Positions 7,734 through 16,227 of a stretch of 33,963 bases of DNA are shown piece after piece. This stretch comes from CAZWBR01 sp964404205. GTDB taxonomy: Bacteria; Bacteroidota; Bacteroidia; Bacteroidales; Prolixibacteraceae. The DNA lies in NCBI GenBank assembly GCA_964404205.1, contig CAYOJD010000016.1, positions 1 to 33,963 on the forward strand, read 5' to 3'. How positions within the stretch are numbered: position 1 is the stretch's first letter; each line of letters starts with the position of its first letter. The notes under the pieces were generated by a model. That model was not told the origin of the DNA. It saw only the letters and a list, made by a program, of their open reading frames with translations, and did not search any database. The position numbers and the translations under genes were made by a program.

Positions 7734-8303
7734 ATGAAGGAAGGAAAACTGATTATTTTTTCAGCACCATCAGGAGCAGGAAAAACAACTATTGTCAAAC
7801 ACCTGTTAACCCAAAATCTTAATCTTGGCTTTTCGATCTCGGCCACAAGCCGGGCACCGCGGGGAGCTGAAGTCGATGGGAAAGATTACTATTTTTTGTC
7901 GGCCGACGAGTTTAATGCCCGAATTTCAAATGGTGATTTTCTGGAATGGGAGGAAGTTTATCCCGGCTGTTTTTATGGCACGCTGAAAAGCGAAGTCGAA
8001 CGAATGACCAGGCAAGGTCAAAATATACTCTTCGATGTCGATGTTGTTGGCGGGTGTAATATCAAAAAATATTACGGACAGAAAGCATTGGCCATTTTTG
8101 TTCAGCCACCATCGGTCGAAGAACTGGAGAAAAGATTGATCGCCCGCTCTACCGACAGTGCCGAAGTAATTGCCAAACGGGTGGCCAAAGCCGCCAAAGA
8201 ACTTGAATATGCTTCGCAATTCGACGTTATCATTGTCAATAATCAACTCGAAGCCGCATTGAACGAGGCCGAACAAAAGGTTACAGAATTTATCCGCCAA
8301 TAA
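7734..8303 (+). CDS. gmk: guanylate kinase
   Basis: Phosphorylates GMP to GDP with ATP. The 189-residue protein has the P-loop APSGAGKTT (11-19), the GMP-binding SATSRAPRGAEVDGKDYYFL segment in conserved order, and FLEWEEVYPGCFYGT. The family usually has E-x-A-x-V/Y-x-G-N-Y-Y-G-T here; this copy reads EVYPGCFYGT, a Cys in place of Asn at a variable position. It lies 39 nt after yicC and 3 nt before nadD. Confidence 0.96.
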   Translation: MKEGKLIIFSAPSGAGKTTIVKHLLTQNLNLGFSISATSRAPRGAEVDGKDYYFLSADEFNARISNGDFLEWEEVYPGCFYGTLKSEVERMTRQGQNILFDVDVVGGCNIKKYYGQKALAIFVQPPSVEELEKRLIARSTDSAEVIAKRVAKAAKELEYASQFDVIIVNNQLEAALNEAEQKVTEFIRQ

Positions 8304-8306
8304 ACT

Positions 8307-8873
8307 ATGAATATTGCCATTTATTCCGGCTCGTTTAACCCTGTGCACAACGGCCATCTGTCCATTGCCCGGGCAGCTCTAAATGCCGGTATTGATGAGC
8401 TTTGGTTTATGGTATCGCCCCAAAATCCATTGAAAGAAAATGCCGGTTTGTGGCCCGAATCTGATAGGCTTGAGATGGTTAAACTGGCTATTGCCGACGA
8501 ACCAAAGATGAAAGCCAGTGATTTCGAATTCAACCTGCCACGCCCTTCGTATACAATTAAAACACTCTGCGAACTTCAAAGAAAATTTCCGCAACATCGG
8601 TTTCGGCTACTGATTGGAGGGGATAATCTTGCCAACTTCGGCAAATGGCGCGAACACGATAAAATTCTGGAAGAGTTTGGGTTGTTGGTTTACCCCCGTC
8701 CCGGACACCACTCGCCTGTAAAAAATCATCCCAACATCACTATGATTGCAGCCCCTTTGTTAGACATTTCATCGACCATTATCAGAGCGCGCTGGAAAAG
8801 CGGCCAAACTATCGATGGGTTAGTCCCTGACAAGGTAAAAAGCTACATGGAGAAAATGAAATCTATCCGATAA
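8307..8873 (+). CDS. nadD: nicotinate-nucleotide adenylyltransferase
   Basis: Adenylates nicotinate mononucleotide to deamido-NAD+ in NAD synthesis. The 188-residue protein carries the nucleotidyltransferase motif GSFNPVHNGHLS (8-19), the RPSYTIKTLCEL segment, GGDNLANFGKW, and the C-terminal ISSTIIR motif. The start lies 3 nt after the gmk stop, so the two are translationally linked. It is the last gene of the yicC operon. Confidence 0.96.
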   Translation: MNIAIYSGSFNPVHNGHLSIARAALNAGIDELWFMVSPQNPLKENAGLWPESDRLEMVKLAIADEPKMKASDFEFNLPRPSYTIKTLCELQRKFPQHRFRLLIGGDNLANFGKWREHDKILEEFGLLVYPRPGHHSPVKNHPNITMIAAPLLDISSTIIRARWKSGQTIDGLVPDKVKSYMEKMKSIR

Positions 8874-8903
8874 AAAAAGCCTTGCAAAAATAGCTGCAAG
8901 GCT
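8872..8903 (-). terminator. Terminator of the 9408-8938 minus-strand gene
   Basis: AGCCTTGCA and TGCAAGGCT (8878-8886 and 8895-8903) form a 9-bp stem with an 8-nt loop. The T-tract follows only on the minus strand (the A-run at 8872-8878), so the element serves the minus-strand gene rather than nadD, whose stop is inside it. Confidence 0.8.
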
Positions 8904-8937
8904 CTCAAATCACCTATGTTGAATTGAATGAACTTTT

Positions 8938-9408
8938 CTACGACAAGTGGGCATTAATCTTTTTCGCCCATTTTTCAATAATTAACAATTCATCGTGTAA
9001 CTGCATACTTACTTCGGCATTATAAAATTCCAATACAATTTCTCCTTTATGCCCATAAGGGTACATTACCAATTGTAATTTATCGATAACCTTTCCTATT
9101 CCATTGACATCGCGCCCCTGATTTACCGTCTTACAACGCTCAATATCCGACAGTTTGATACATTCGGCAGTTGTTGTGTCGTTCAAATCCTGTAAAAAAA
9201 CGAGAACGCTCTTTTGTTCGTCAATTCCAATGCCGCTTTTTCCCCAATATTCTGATTCATTTAGCGTAGACTGATGGATGGCTGCAAAATCGGCTATCTT
9301 CTTCAGCATCCTCTTCTCATATTTTTTTCGACTAAAATTGGCTAATAATATTGCAAAACCGGTTATCGCAATCAGGATAACCACGGTCACCATTGTTCCG
9401 TTGTCCAT
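8938..9408 (-). CDS. hypothetical protein with one N-terminal membrane helix
   Basis: Not recognised. The 156-residue protein starts with a transmembrane segment (about 5-24, MVTVVILIAITGFAILLANF), then a basic patch RKKYEKRMLKK that should stay in the cytosol. A soluble alpha/beta region of about 120 residues follows, with charged strands such as KSVLVFLQDLN and GEIVLEFYN and a C-terminal helix ending WAKKINAHLS. It is downstream of another small minus-strand gene (80-nt gap) and ends in its own terminator. Nothing in the sequence gives a catalytic motif. It could be a small membrane-tethered sensor or scaffold, but that is a guess. Confidence 0.7.
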   Translation of the reverse strand: MDNGTMVTVVILIAITGFAILLANFSRKKYEKRMLKKIADFAAIHQSTLNESEYWGKSGIGIDEQKSVLVFLQDLNDTTTAECIKLSDIERCKTVNQGRDVNGIGKVIDKLQLVMYPYGHKGEIVLEFYNAEVSMQLHDELLIIEKWAKKINAHLS

Positions 9409-9488
9409 TTCTTTTAACTAATTAAATTTCTTTACTATCGATACAGGTTTAGGCCATGAAAACACCCTGTTGAAATTTAATCAGTATC

Positions 9489-9866
9489 CTACCAATGGTA
9501 ATGAAAAGGAAAAATCTGATCCGCTTTTCGGAAGTGGATCAAAAGGTTATCGGCATAAAACCGATATTGCGTAAACTGGTTAAAATAATATTGCTCGGTC
9601 AATCGTAAAACCGCCGAAACAGGTGAAAAATGTGTTTCGTTTACCTGTGCCCCACCCTCGCCCGAGGTGGTTATTGAGCTTTCTGTCCGCGTAACAGGAC
9701 AGAAGAGATTATCCGAAACCTCCGAGAAATAAACTTCAGAACTATCACTAATCTCCTCTGAAAGTGAGAAATGGGAAATAGCCGAGCTATTGCTTGCCAC
9801 ACCTGCAGCTATGCAGTAGAGCAGCGATAAAGTAACAACTCCGGTTATTCTCAAAAATTTACGCAT
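9489..9866 (-). CDS. hypothetical exported protein
   Basis: Not recognised. The 125-residue product has a plausible signal peptide (MRKFLRITGVVTLSLLYCIAAGVAS), then a Ser/Glu-rich low-complexity segment (about 26-60), and an aromatic C-terminal part (YYFNQFTQYRFYADNLL) ending FPFHYHW. A cysteine in the signal peptide (LLYCIAAG) is not a good lipobox. An exact -7 element at 9878-9871 on the minus strand sits only 5 bp ahead of the ATG, so the mRNA may be nearly leaderless. It is probably cotranscribed with the downstream 8938-9408 gene. Confidence 0.65.
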   Translation of the reverse strand: MRKFLRITGVVTLSLLYCIAAGVASNSSAISHFSLSEEISDSSEVYFSEVSDNLFCPVTRTESSITTSGEGGAQVNETHFSPVSAVLRLTEQYYFNQFTQYRFYADNLLIHFRKADQIFPFHYHW

Positions 9867-9870
9867 ACGG

Positions 9871-9878
9871 CAAATATA
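9871..9878 (-). promoter_or_regulatory. -7 element of the 9866-9489 gene
   Basis: CAAATATA on the plus strand reads TATATTTG on the minus strand, an exact TAnnTTTG. The start codon at 9866 is only 4 nt past it, which predicts almost no 5' leader. No -33 TTTG at 19-21 nt. Confidence 0.5.
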
Positions 9879-9992
9879 ACCAAAATCGTATCAATCGGGT
9901 AAACCGCCCCGTTTTATTGACCTTCTTTTAAAAAATGATCTGCCCTGAAACCAGTAACCGAAGCATTCGTATCACTTAAAAACAGTTTACTC

Positions 9993-10709
9993 ATGTCGAA
10001 AACAATATATCATAAAGCATCAACACGTGGCCATGCCAATCACGGGTGGCTCGATACCTGGCATACATTTAGTTTCGCCAATTATTATAATCCGGAAAGA
10101 GTCCATTTTGGGGCACTTAGGGTTCTGAACGATGACTACATAGCAGCAGGAAAGGGCTTTGGAACCCATCCGCATGACAATATGGAAATTGTCACGATTC
10201 CGTTAGAAGGCGACCTCGAACATCGCGACAGCATGGGAAACGGAACCGTTATCCGCCACGGAGATGTTCAGGTAATGAGTGCCGGAACAGGCATCACCCA
10301 CAGCGAGTTCAATGCCAATGCGGATAAGCCGGTCAAACTATTGCAAATATGGGTTTTCCCCGACAGAAAAAATGTGACGCCACGATACAACCAAATCACG
10401 CTTGACATCAGTCAGCGGCACAACAAATTACAGCAAATCCTGTCGCCAAGCGCCGACGATGAAGGCGTATGGATTCACCAACAGGCATGGTTTCATCTTG
10501 GCACATTCGAAAAAGGTTTCGAAGCAAAATATTCTCTTCGCAATCCGGCTAACGGAGTTTATGCTTTCGTTCTCAAAGGTGAATTCAATATTGAAGGAAC
10601 TGCACTGGGACAACGCGACGGTTTGGGGATTATGCCTGTCGATTCAATCGCATTTAAGGCAAAATCAGATAATGCCGAGTTGCTGCTGATGGAAGTCCCA
10701 ATGGAATAG
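9993..10709 (+). CDS. pirin family protein (bicupin)
   Basis: A 238-residue pirin, an iron-binding bicupin related to E. coli YhhW, which has quercetin 2,3-dioxygenase activity; cellular roles of bacterial pirins are mostly unknown. The N-terminal cupin has HPHDNMEIVT, and the predicted metal ligands are H59, H61, H103 and E105 (THSEFN). The C-terminal cupin lacks such ligands, as is usual. The opening GHANHGWLDTWHTFSFANYY is typical. It is a lone gene on the plus strand, divergent from the exported small gene. Confidence 0.93.
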   Translation: MSKTIYHKASTRGHANHGWLDTWHTFSFANYYNPERVHFGALRVLNDDYIAAGKGFGTHPHDNMEIVTIPLEGDLEHRDSMGNGTVIRHGDVQVMSAGTGITHSEFNANADKPVKLLQIWVFPDRKNVTPRYNQITLDISQRHNKLQQILSPSADDEGVWIHQQAWFHLGTFEKGFEAKYSLRNPANGVYAFVLKGEFNIEGTALGQRDGLGIMPVDSIAFKAKSDNAELLLMEVPME

Positions 10710-10769
10710 TAAAGTATCAAAACGGCTATATACCGAAAAGAACTCTGCTGAACATATTCTCCTTTTTCT

Positions 10770-10777
10770 TACTTTTG
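10770..10777 (+). promoter_or_regulatory. -7 element upstream of the DUF4105 gene
   Basis: TACTTTTG matches TAnnTTTG exactly, 23 nt before the ATG at 10801. No TTTG at -33. Confidence 0.5.
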
Positions 10778-10800
10778 GACGGTTACGTAATCGCCATCGT

Positions 10801-11970
10801 ATGAGAAAAATTTTGCTCTTAACAGTCGTTTTATTCTGTAATACACTGATAACTAAAGCCGAACCATTATCGCCGGATGCCAAAATCAGTCTGCTTACCT
10901 GCGCTCCGGGCAACGAAATTTACTCCTATTTTGGGCACACTGCCATTCGGGTAACCGATCCAGTTTCAGGAACCGATTACGTTTTCAATTATGGCGCTTT
11001 CAGTTTCGAAAGCAAGAATTTCTTCTGGAATTTTGCCAAAGGACGTACCGATTACCAATTGGTGGTGCAGCGTATGAATTCATTTATGCGTGAATATGAA
11101 GAAGAACAGCGCTCTGTGTCAGAATTACTGCTCGACCTGACACCTGTCGAGAAACAATTGCTTTACGATGCTTTGGCCGAAAACTACAAGCCCGAAAACC
11201 GCATTTACCGATACAACCACTTCCTCGACAATTGTGCCACCCGGGTGCGAGACCAGTTCGAAAAGGCTGTAAGCGGCAAACTCGCATACGACAAATCGGG
11301 CAATCACGAAATGAGTTTCCGTGATTTAATTAAACTCTACCTGCCCAACAACAGTTGGATTGGACTGGGTATCCACCTCGCACTGGGAATGGCTACTGAC
11401 CGAAAGGCTACCTTTGCCGAAAAGATGTTTCTTCCCGATTATCTCGAAGCCGATATGAGTAAAGCTACAGTGGCACGAGAGGGTAAAAATGTTCCGTTTA
11501 CCCAACCCCGGAAAATATTATTCGAGGCTCAAAAAGAAAATGAACCGTTCAACTGGTGGTCGCCCAAAGTGGTGATTCTTATTTTTTTACTCACGGTTAC
11601 CGCAAGTACCATAATTGAATACTTTCTAAAAAAACGCTGGATAGAACTCGATTTTGTCATTTTCTTCATCTTTGGTATAGCCGGCATCCTGCTCACTTTT
11701 CTTTCGTTTAGTTCTGAACTGGAAGGGACGGCCCGGAATTTGAATTTACTATGGGCATGGCCAATTCATACTATTTTTGCTTTTGTTTGGACAAAAGGCT
11801 CATGGCGAAAATATACAATCTGGTACCTGAAGGTATTAGCTGTATCAGTAGCTCTCTTTCTGCTTATCATGCCCATCGTACCGCAAGGGTTTCATCCGCT
11901 GACCGCACCACTTGCGCTGATATTACTTTTTCGATCGGCCAATGTTTTTCTTCCTGCAACAAAAAAATAG
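10801..11970 (+). CDS. DUF4105 (Lnb-type N-terminal) domain membrane protein
   Basis: A 389-residue protein. A signal peptide (about 1-21, ending TKAEP) leads into a periplasmic DUF4105 domain with the family motifs SYFGHTAIRV, YNYGAFSF-like FNYGAFSFES, and YNHFLDNCATRVRD, which contains the conserved Asn-Cys-Ala. From about residue 255 several hydrophobic segments form a membrane region (four to five helices). The domain is common in Bacteroidota and resembles an N-terminal periplasmic domain of lacto-N-biosidase-type proteins; the His/Cys pattern recalls NlpC/P60-like hydrolases, but no activity can be stated. It is 134 nt ahead of mutS and not in an operon with it. Confidence 0.85.
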   Translation: MRKILLLTVVLFCNTLITKAEPLSPDAKISLLTCAPGNEIYSYFGHTAIRVTDPVSGTDYVFNYGAFSFESKNFFWNFAKGRTDYQLVVQRMNSFMREYEEEQRSVSELLLDLTPVEKQLLYDALAENYKPENRIYRYNHFLDNCATRVRDQFEKAVSGKLAYDKSGNHEMSFRDLIKLYLPNNSWIGLGIHLALGMATDRKATFAEKMFLPDYLEADMSKATVAREGKNVPFTQPRKILFEAQKENEPFNWWSPKVVILIFLLTVTASTIIEYFLKKRWIELDFVIFFIFGIAGILLTFLSFSSELEGTARNLNLLWAWPIHTIFAFVWTKGSWRKYTIWYLKVLAVSVALFLLIMPIVPQGFHPLTAPLALILLFRSANVFLPATKK

Positions 11971-12065
11971 AACTCGAGTAAAGCGCAAGGCATCGAACTA
12001 AGAAATTGTTGAAAACTTCCGCCGAAAGCATACCGCAAAGAGGCTGTTCGCAAAAACGAATCGCT

Positions 12066-12073
12066 TATCTTTG
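12066..12073 (+). promoter_or_regulatory. -7 element of the mutS promoter
   Basis: TATCTTTG matches TAnnTTTG exactly, 31 nt before the TTG start at 12105, giving a leader of about 27 nt. No TTTG at -33. Confidence 0.55.
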
Positions 12074-12104
12074 TTGGCAACACTAATTTTTAATTCATAA
12101 CAGC

Positions 12105-14726
12105 TTGTCACAAAGCCCCAATAAATATGTCGAGACACCGCTAATGAAACAATATTACGCGGTGAAAACAAAGCATCCCGATGCAGTTTTACTCTTTCGT
12201 GTTGGCGATTTTTACGAAACGTTTGGGGAGGATGCCATTAAAGCCTCCGAAATTTTGGGTATTACCCTTACACGCAGAGCCAACGGTTCTGCCAGCTTTG
12301 TAGAACTGGCGGGCTTTCCCTACCATGCGCTCGACACCTATTTACCTAAATTGGTGAGAGCCGGACAGCGGGTTGCCATTTGTGAGCAACTCGAAGACCC
12401 GAAACTGACCAAAACAATCGTCAAAAGAGGGATAACCGAACTGGTTACACCTGGGGTTTCAATTAACGACAACGTTCTTGAACATCGCGAGAATAACTTT
12501 CTGGCCTCGGTACATATCGATAAAACGTTGGCCGGAGTAGCTTTTCTAGATATCTCGACCGGTGAATTTCTCACGGCTGAGGGCTCATTCGAATATATCG
12601 ACAAGTTGCTGAACAGTTTTCAACCCAAAGAGGTACTTTTTCAAAAAGGAAAAGACAAGCTTTTTACTGAATATTTTGGGCCGAAATTTTTCACGTTCAA
12701 ACTCGACGACTGGGTTTATACCGAAGATGCAGCCAGCGACCGGCTGTTGCGCCATTTCGAGACCATTACGCTGAAGGGATTTGGGGTGCAAAACCTGCAA
12801 CTTGGCGTAATTGCAGCCGGTGCAATTCTTTACTATCTCGATATTACACAACATAAACAGATCAGCCATGTCACTGCGCTTTCGCGGATTGAAGAAGATC
12901 GATATGTCTGGCTCGACCGCTTCACCATCCGCAACCTGGAGCTTTTTCATTCGATAAACGATGGAGCCAAAACGTTAATCAACGTTGTCGATAAAACCAT
13001 TTCGCCAATGGGGGCCCGTTTACTGAAACGATGGATAGCACTTCCGCTGAAAGATTTATCCAGAATAGCCGAGCGACACGATGTAGTAGAGCGTTTTGTT
13101 GCACACCCCGGATTAAAAGATGCCATCGAAGAACACCTTCGTCAAATAGGCGATTTGGAACGGTTGATTTCGAAAGCTGCAGTTGGACGTATCAACCCAC
13201 GCGAAGTGGTTCATCTGAAAAATACTTTGAATGCCATTTCGCCTATTAAAGATTTATGCGCCACTTCTGGCAATAAAGCATTGGCACGGTTTGCCGAACA
13301 ACTCAATCCATGCCATTCGATACGAGAGCGGATTGAGAAAGAGATGGCTGCCGATCCACCCGTCCATTTGGTCAAAGGTCATGTCATAGCGAAAGGGGTT
13401 TCACCCGAGTTGGACGAACTTCGGGAGTTGGCATTCAGCGGAAAAGATTACCTGCAAAAGATGCAGGAACGCGAAAGCGCACGCACCGGAATTACTTCGT
13501 TGAAAGTGGCTTATAACAATGTTTTCGGGTATTATATCGAAGTTCGAAATACACACAAGGATAAAGTTCCGCCGGAATGGATCCGAAAACAAACATTGGT
13601 CAATGCCGAACGCTATATCACTGAAGAGCTTAAAGACTACGAATCGAAAATTTTGGGAGCCGAAGAGAAAATCCTTGCACTCGAAACTCATATTTTCAAC
13701 GATCTGGTGTCGGCCTTATCCGAATATTACCAGGCCCTTCAACTGAACGCAACTGTCATTGCTCAAATTGATTGTTTACTCTCGTTTGCCACAGTGGCCA
13801 CTCAAAATGGGTACAACCGTCCGGAAGTCAATGAATCAGAAGTTATTGATATCAAAAATGGTCGCCACCCGGTGATTGAACAACAGTTGCCTATCGGCGA
13901 AAAATATATTGCCAACGATGTTTTGCTCGACAATTCCGAGCAACAGATAATTATCATCACCGGACCCAATATGGCTGGTAAATCGGCATTGTTGAGGCAA
14001 ACGGCATTGATTGTTCTGTTGGCACAAATCGGATCATTTGTTCCGGCCGAAACAGCCAAAATTGGCTATGTTGATAAAATTTTTACCCGCGTTGGAGCAT
14101 CGGACAATATCTCATCAGGCGAATCAACATTCATGGTCGAGATGACCGAAGCAGCCAGTATCCTCAACAACATGTCCGACCGCAGCCTTATCCTTCTCGA
14201 TGAACTGGGGCGCGGAACCAGTACTTATGATGGTATTTCAATTGCCTGGTCAATCGTCGAATATATCCACGAACACCCAAAGTCCAAAGCCAAGACCCTC
14301 TTTGCCACCCATTATCACGAACTCAACGAAATGGAGAAGAGTTTTGGCCGCATCCGGAATTTCAATGTGACGGTGAAAGAGGTGGGCAATAAGGTTGTCT
14401 TTCTTCGCAAATTAATGGCCGGAGGCAGCAATCACAGTTTTGGTATCCATGTGGCGCAAATGGCCGGAATGCCTAAAAGCGTTGTATCTCGGGCCGAAGA
14501 TATTTTAAAAGTGCTCGAACAGAACAACCGAAAAGAAGATATGCCCGCCAAACAAGTTGAAGGGTTAGGCCAACAACGCGAAGGGTTCCAGCTCAGCTTT
14601 TTCCAGCTAGACGACCCGGTGCTGAAACAAATCCGCAACGAAATCCGCAACATCGACATCAATAACCTCACCCCTATGGAGGCACTGAATAAATTAAACG
14701 AAATCAAAAAGATAATCGGTAAGTAG
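12105..14726 (+). CDS. mutS: DNA mismatch repair protein MutS
   Basis: Recognises mismatches and small loops and recruits MutL. The 873-residue protein has the Phe-x-Glu mismatch wedge (GDFYETFG, F36-x-E38), connector, lever and clamp regions, the ATPase Walker A GPNMAGKS (620-627), the ordered STFMVEMTE, Walker B DELGRGTSTYDG, and ATHYHEL. The start used is TTG 12105 (MSQSPNKYVETPLMKQY), because the first in-frame ATG would cut away the segment before LMKQYYAVKTKHPD. The promoter at 12066 agrees with it. Confidence 0.97.
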   Translation: MSQSPNKYVETPLMKQYYAVKTKHPDAVLLFRVGDFYETFGEDAIKASEILGITLTRRANGSASFVELAGFPYHALDTYLPKLVRAGQRVAICEQLEDPKLTKTIVKRGITELVTPGVSINDNVLEHRENNFLASVHIDKTLAGVAFLDISTGEFLTAEGSFEYIDKLLNSFQPKEVLFQKGKDKLFTEYFGPKFFTFKLDDWVYTEDAASDRLLRHFETITLKGFGVQNLQLGVIAAGAILYYLDITQHKQISHVTALSRIEEDRYVWLDRFTIRNLELFHSINDGAKTLINVVDKTISPMGARLLKRWIALPLKDLSRIAERHDVVERFVAHPGLKDAIEEHLRQIGDLERLISKAAVGRINPREVVHLKNTLNAISPIKDLCATSGNKALARFAEQLNPCHSIRERIEKEMAADPPVHLVKGHVIAKGVSPELDELRELAFSGKDYLQKMQERESARTGITSLKVAYNNVFGYYIEVRNTHKDKVPPEWIRKQTLVNAERYITEELKDYESKILGAEEKILALETHIFNDLVSALSEYYQALQLNATVIAQIDCLLSFATVATQNGYNRPEVNESEVIDIKNGRHPVIEQQLPIGEKYIANDVLLDNSEQQIIIITGPNMAGKSALLRQTALIVLLAQIGSFVPAETAKIGYVDKIFTRVGASDNISSGESTFMVEMTEAASILNNMSDRSLILLDELGRGTSTYDGISIAWSIVEYIHEHPKSKAKTLFATHYHELNEMEKSFGRIRNFNVTVKEVGNKVVFLRKLMAGGSNHSFGIHVAQMAGMPKSVVSRAEDILKVLEQNNRKEDMPAKQVEGLGQQREGFQLSFFQLDDPVLKQIRNEIRNIDINNLTPMEALNKLNEIKKIIGK

Positions 14727-14788
14727 AATTTTCATAAATTAGAAGAATAATTCGAAGTTGCTGAAAACTTCATGTCATCAGTATCAGG

Positions 14789-14808
14789 GCAATCAACATT
14801 TTGATTGC
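14789..14808 (+). other. Hairpin in the mutS-mscL gap
   Basis: GCAATCAA (14789-14796) and TTGATTGC (14801-14808) form an 8-bp stem with loop CATT. No T-tract follows (AAAAAG comes next), so it is not a standard terminator. It is the only structured element in the 145-bp gap and may be part of the mscL leader. Confidence 0.45.
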
Positions 14809-14871
14809 AAAAAGTGTTATAGCTTTTGTAAAAACATCATAAAAAATTGTTTAACCTAATTCAGATTCAAA

Positions 14872-15294
14872 ATGGGAATGATTAAAGAATTCAAGGAATT
14901 TGCCATGCGTGGGAATGTAGTCGACATGGCAGTAGGTATTATCATTGGTGGTGCCTTTGGTAAAATCATTTCGTCGGTAGTCGCCGATATTATTATGCCT
15001 CCGCTGGGTTTACTGTTGGGAGGCACCGATTTTACCGGATTTAAACTTATTCTGAAAGATGCTGTTATTGAAGGCGATAAAGTTGTTGCTGAAGCAGTTG
15101 CCATCAATTATGGAAAATTCATTCAGGTAACGCTTGATTTTCTGATTGTCGCTTTTGCGATTTTCATGTTGGTAAAAGTGATGAACAAGCTAAAGAAAAC
15201 CAAGGAAGAGGCTCCCGCACCTGTAGCAGAACCTGCACCCACAAAGGAAGAGATTTTGCTTACCGAAATCCGCGATTTGCTGAAAAAGAAATAA
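14872..15294 (+). CDS. mscL: large-conductance mechanosensitive channel
   Basis: A homopentameric inner-membrane channel that opens under hypo-osmotic stress. The 140-residue protein has the N-terminal amphipathic helix (IKEFKEFAMRGNVVDMAVG), TM1 with the glycine-rich pore segment AVGIIIGGAFGKIISSVVADIIMPP, TM2 (DFLIVAFAIFMLVKVMNKL), and a cytoplasmic tail with an Ala/Pro-rich linker (APAPVAEPAPT) ahead of the C-terminal helix EEILLTEIRDLLKKK. All expected parts are in order. A strong terminator follows. Confidence 0.97.
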   Translation: MGMIKEFKEFAMRGNVVDMAVGIIIGGAFGKIISSVVADIIMPPLGLLLGGTDFTGFKLILKDAVIEGDKVVAEAVAINYGKFIQVTLDFLIVAFAIFMLVKVMNKLKKTKEEAPAPVAEPAPTKEEILLTEIRDLLKKK

Positions 15295-15304
15295 GCTTAA
15301 CCGC

Positions 15305-15341
15305 ATAATCCCGAAGAAAATAAGCTTCGGGATTATTTTTT
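15305..15341 (+). terminator. Rho-independent terminator of mscL
   Basis: ATAATCCCGAAG (15305-15316) pairs with CTTCGGGATTAT (15325-15336), a 12-bp stem with 8-nt loop, followed by a T-tract to 15341. Confidence 0.92.
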
Positions 15342-15373
15342 AATCCATTATCAGAAAATATTTTACCGAACTA

Positions 15374-15404
15374 TTTGCAGGGCAACGCAGAATGTTTACT
15401 TTTG
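15374..15404 (+). promoter_or_regulatory. rplU-rpmA promoter
   Basis: A full match to the Bacteroidota consensus: TTTG (15374-15377), 19-nt spacer, TACTTTTG (15397-15404). It is the best promoter in the window. Transcription should start near 15408-15410, giving a leader of about 75-80 nt ahead of rplU. Confidence 0.8.
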
Positions 15405-15486
15405 CAGTCCAAAATCGTTCGAGTGGGCTCAACAAGAGGAGACAATCATTTCCCGCCTTCCGGACCCAAACAATTAAATTGTAGAA

Positions 15487-15798
15487 ATGTACGCAATTGT
15501 AGAAATCGCCGGGATTCAGTTCAAGGTGGAAAAAGACAAGAAAGTGTATGTGAACCGTCTTCAGCACGAAGAAGGTAGCGATGTCACTTTCGACAAAGTA
15601 TTGTTAGTAGAAAACGAGGGAGCAGTTCAGGTTGGTACTCCTGTTGTTGAAGGTGCTAAAGTTACCGCAAAGGTGCTTACCCACCTGAAAGGCGATAAAG
15701 TTATCGTTTTCAAAAAGAAACGCCGCAAAGGCTATCGTAAGAAAAACGGTCACCGCCAGTACCTTACCCAAATTCAAATTACAGAAGTAGTAGCGTAA
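15487..15798 (+). CDS. rplU: 50S ribosomal protein L21
   Basis: L21 binds 23S rRNA domain II. The 103-residue basic protein begins MYAIVEIAGIQFKVEKDKKVYV and ends with the typical KKRRKGYRKKNGHRQYLTQIQI. It precedes rpmA by 19 nt in the usual L21-L27 order. A 12-nt direct repeat (AATTGTAGAAAT at 15477-15488 and 15495-15506) straddles its start codon. Confidence 0.97.
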   Translation: MYAIVEIAGIQFKVEKDKKVYVNRLQHEEGSDVTFDKVLLVENEGAVQVGTPVVEGAKVTAKVLTHLKGDKVIVFKKKRRKGYRKKNGHRQYLTQIQITEVVA

Positions 15799-15817
15799 CC
15801 CTCTAAAACAATTTACC

Positions 15818-16084
15818 ATGGCACATAAAAAAGGAGTTGGTAGTTCGAAGAACGGTCGCGAATCTGAAAGCAAACGTCTTGGAGTTAAAGTTTTTGGCGG
15901 TCAGGCTGCCAAAGCTGGAAATATCATTGTACGTCAGCGCGGTACAGCTCACAATCCTGGAGCTAACGTAGGTATCGGCAAAGACCATACTTTGTTCGCT
16001 TTGATTGATGGAACGGTCAAATTCCAGAAAAAACGCGACAACAAATCATTCGTATCAGTTGAGCCATTCAAATCAGTAGAATAG
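15818..16084 (+). CDS. rpmA: 50S ribosomal protein L27
   Basis: L27 contacts the peptidyl-transferase centre through its N-terminal tail. The 88-residue protein begins MAHKKGVGSSKNGRES and contains GQAAKAGNIIVRQRGT and GANVGIGKDHTLFALIDG, all diagnostic. The N-terminus is the uncleaved type. It is the second gene of the rplU operon and ends 32 nt before a terminator. Confidence 0.97.
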   Translation: MAHKKGVGSSKNGRESESKRLGVKVFGGQAAKAGNIIVRQRGTAHNPGANVGIGKDHTLFALIDGTVKFQKKRDNKSFVSVEPFKSVE

Positions 16085-16116
16085 GTTCAACTACCTCAAC
16101 GGAAAAAATTAAAGTG

Positions 16117-16158
16117 CCCTGTTTTGTTACCCCGGTAATAAAGCAGGGTTCTTTTTTT
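16117..16158 (+). terminator. Terminator of rplU-rpmA
   Basis: CCCTG (16117-16121) and CAGGG (16144-16148) form the base; GTTAC/GTAAT extends it above an internal loop; a run of seven T ends at 16158. Confidence 0.75.
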
Positions 16159-16162
16159 ATTG

Positions 16163-16170
16163 TACTTTTG
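16163..16170 (+). promoter_or_regulatory. -7 element of the serS promoter
   Basis: TACTTTTG matches TAnnTTTG exactly; it lies right after the rpmA terminator T-tract and 58 nt before the serS ATG. No -33 TTTG at the right distance. Confidence 0.55.
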
Positions 16171-16227
16171 CCTAAGCCGCAATAATAAGTTGGGCTTTCG
16201 GAAAATTGAAATTTTTAATTTGAAATC

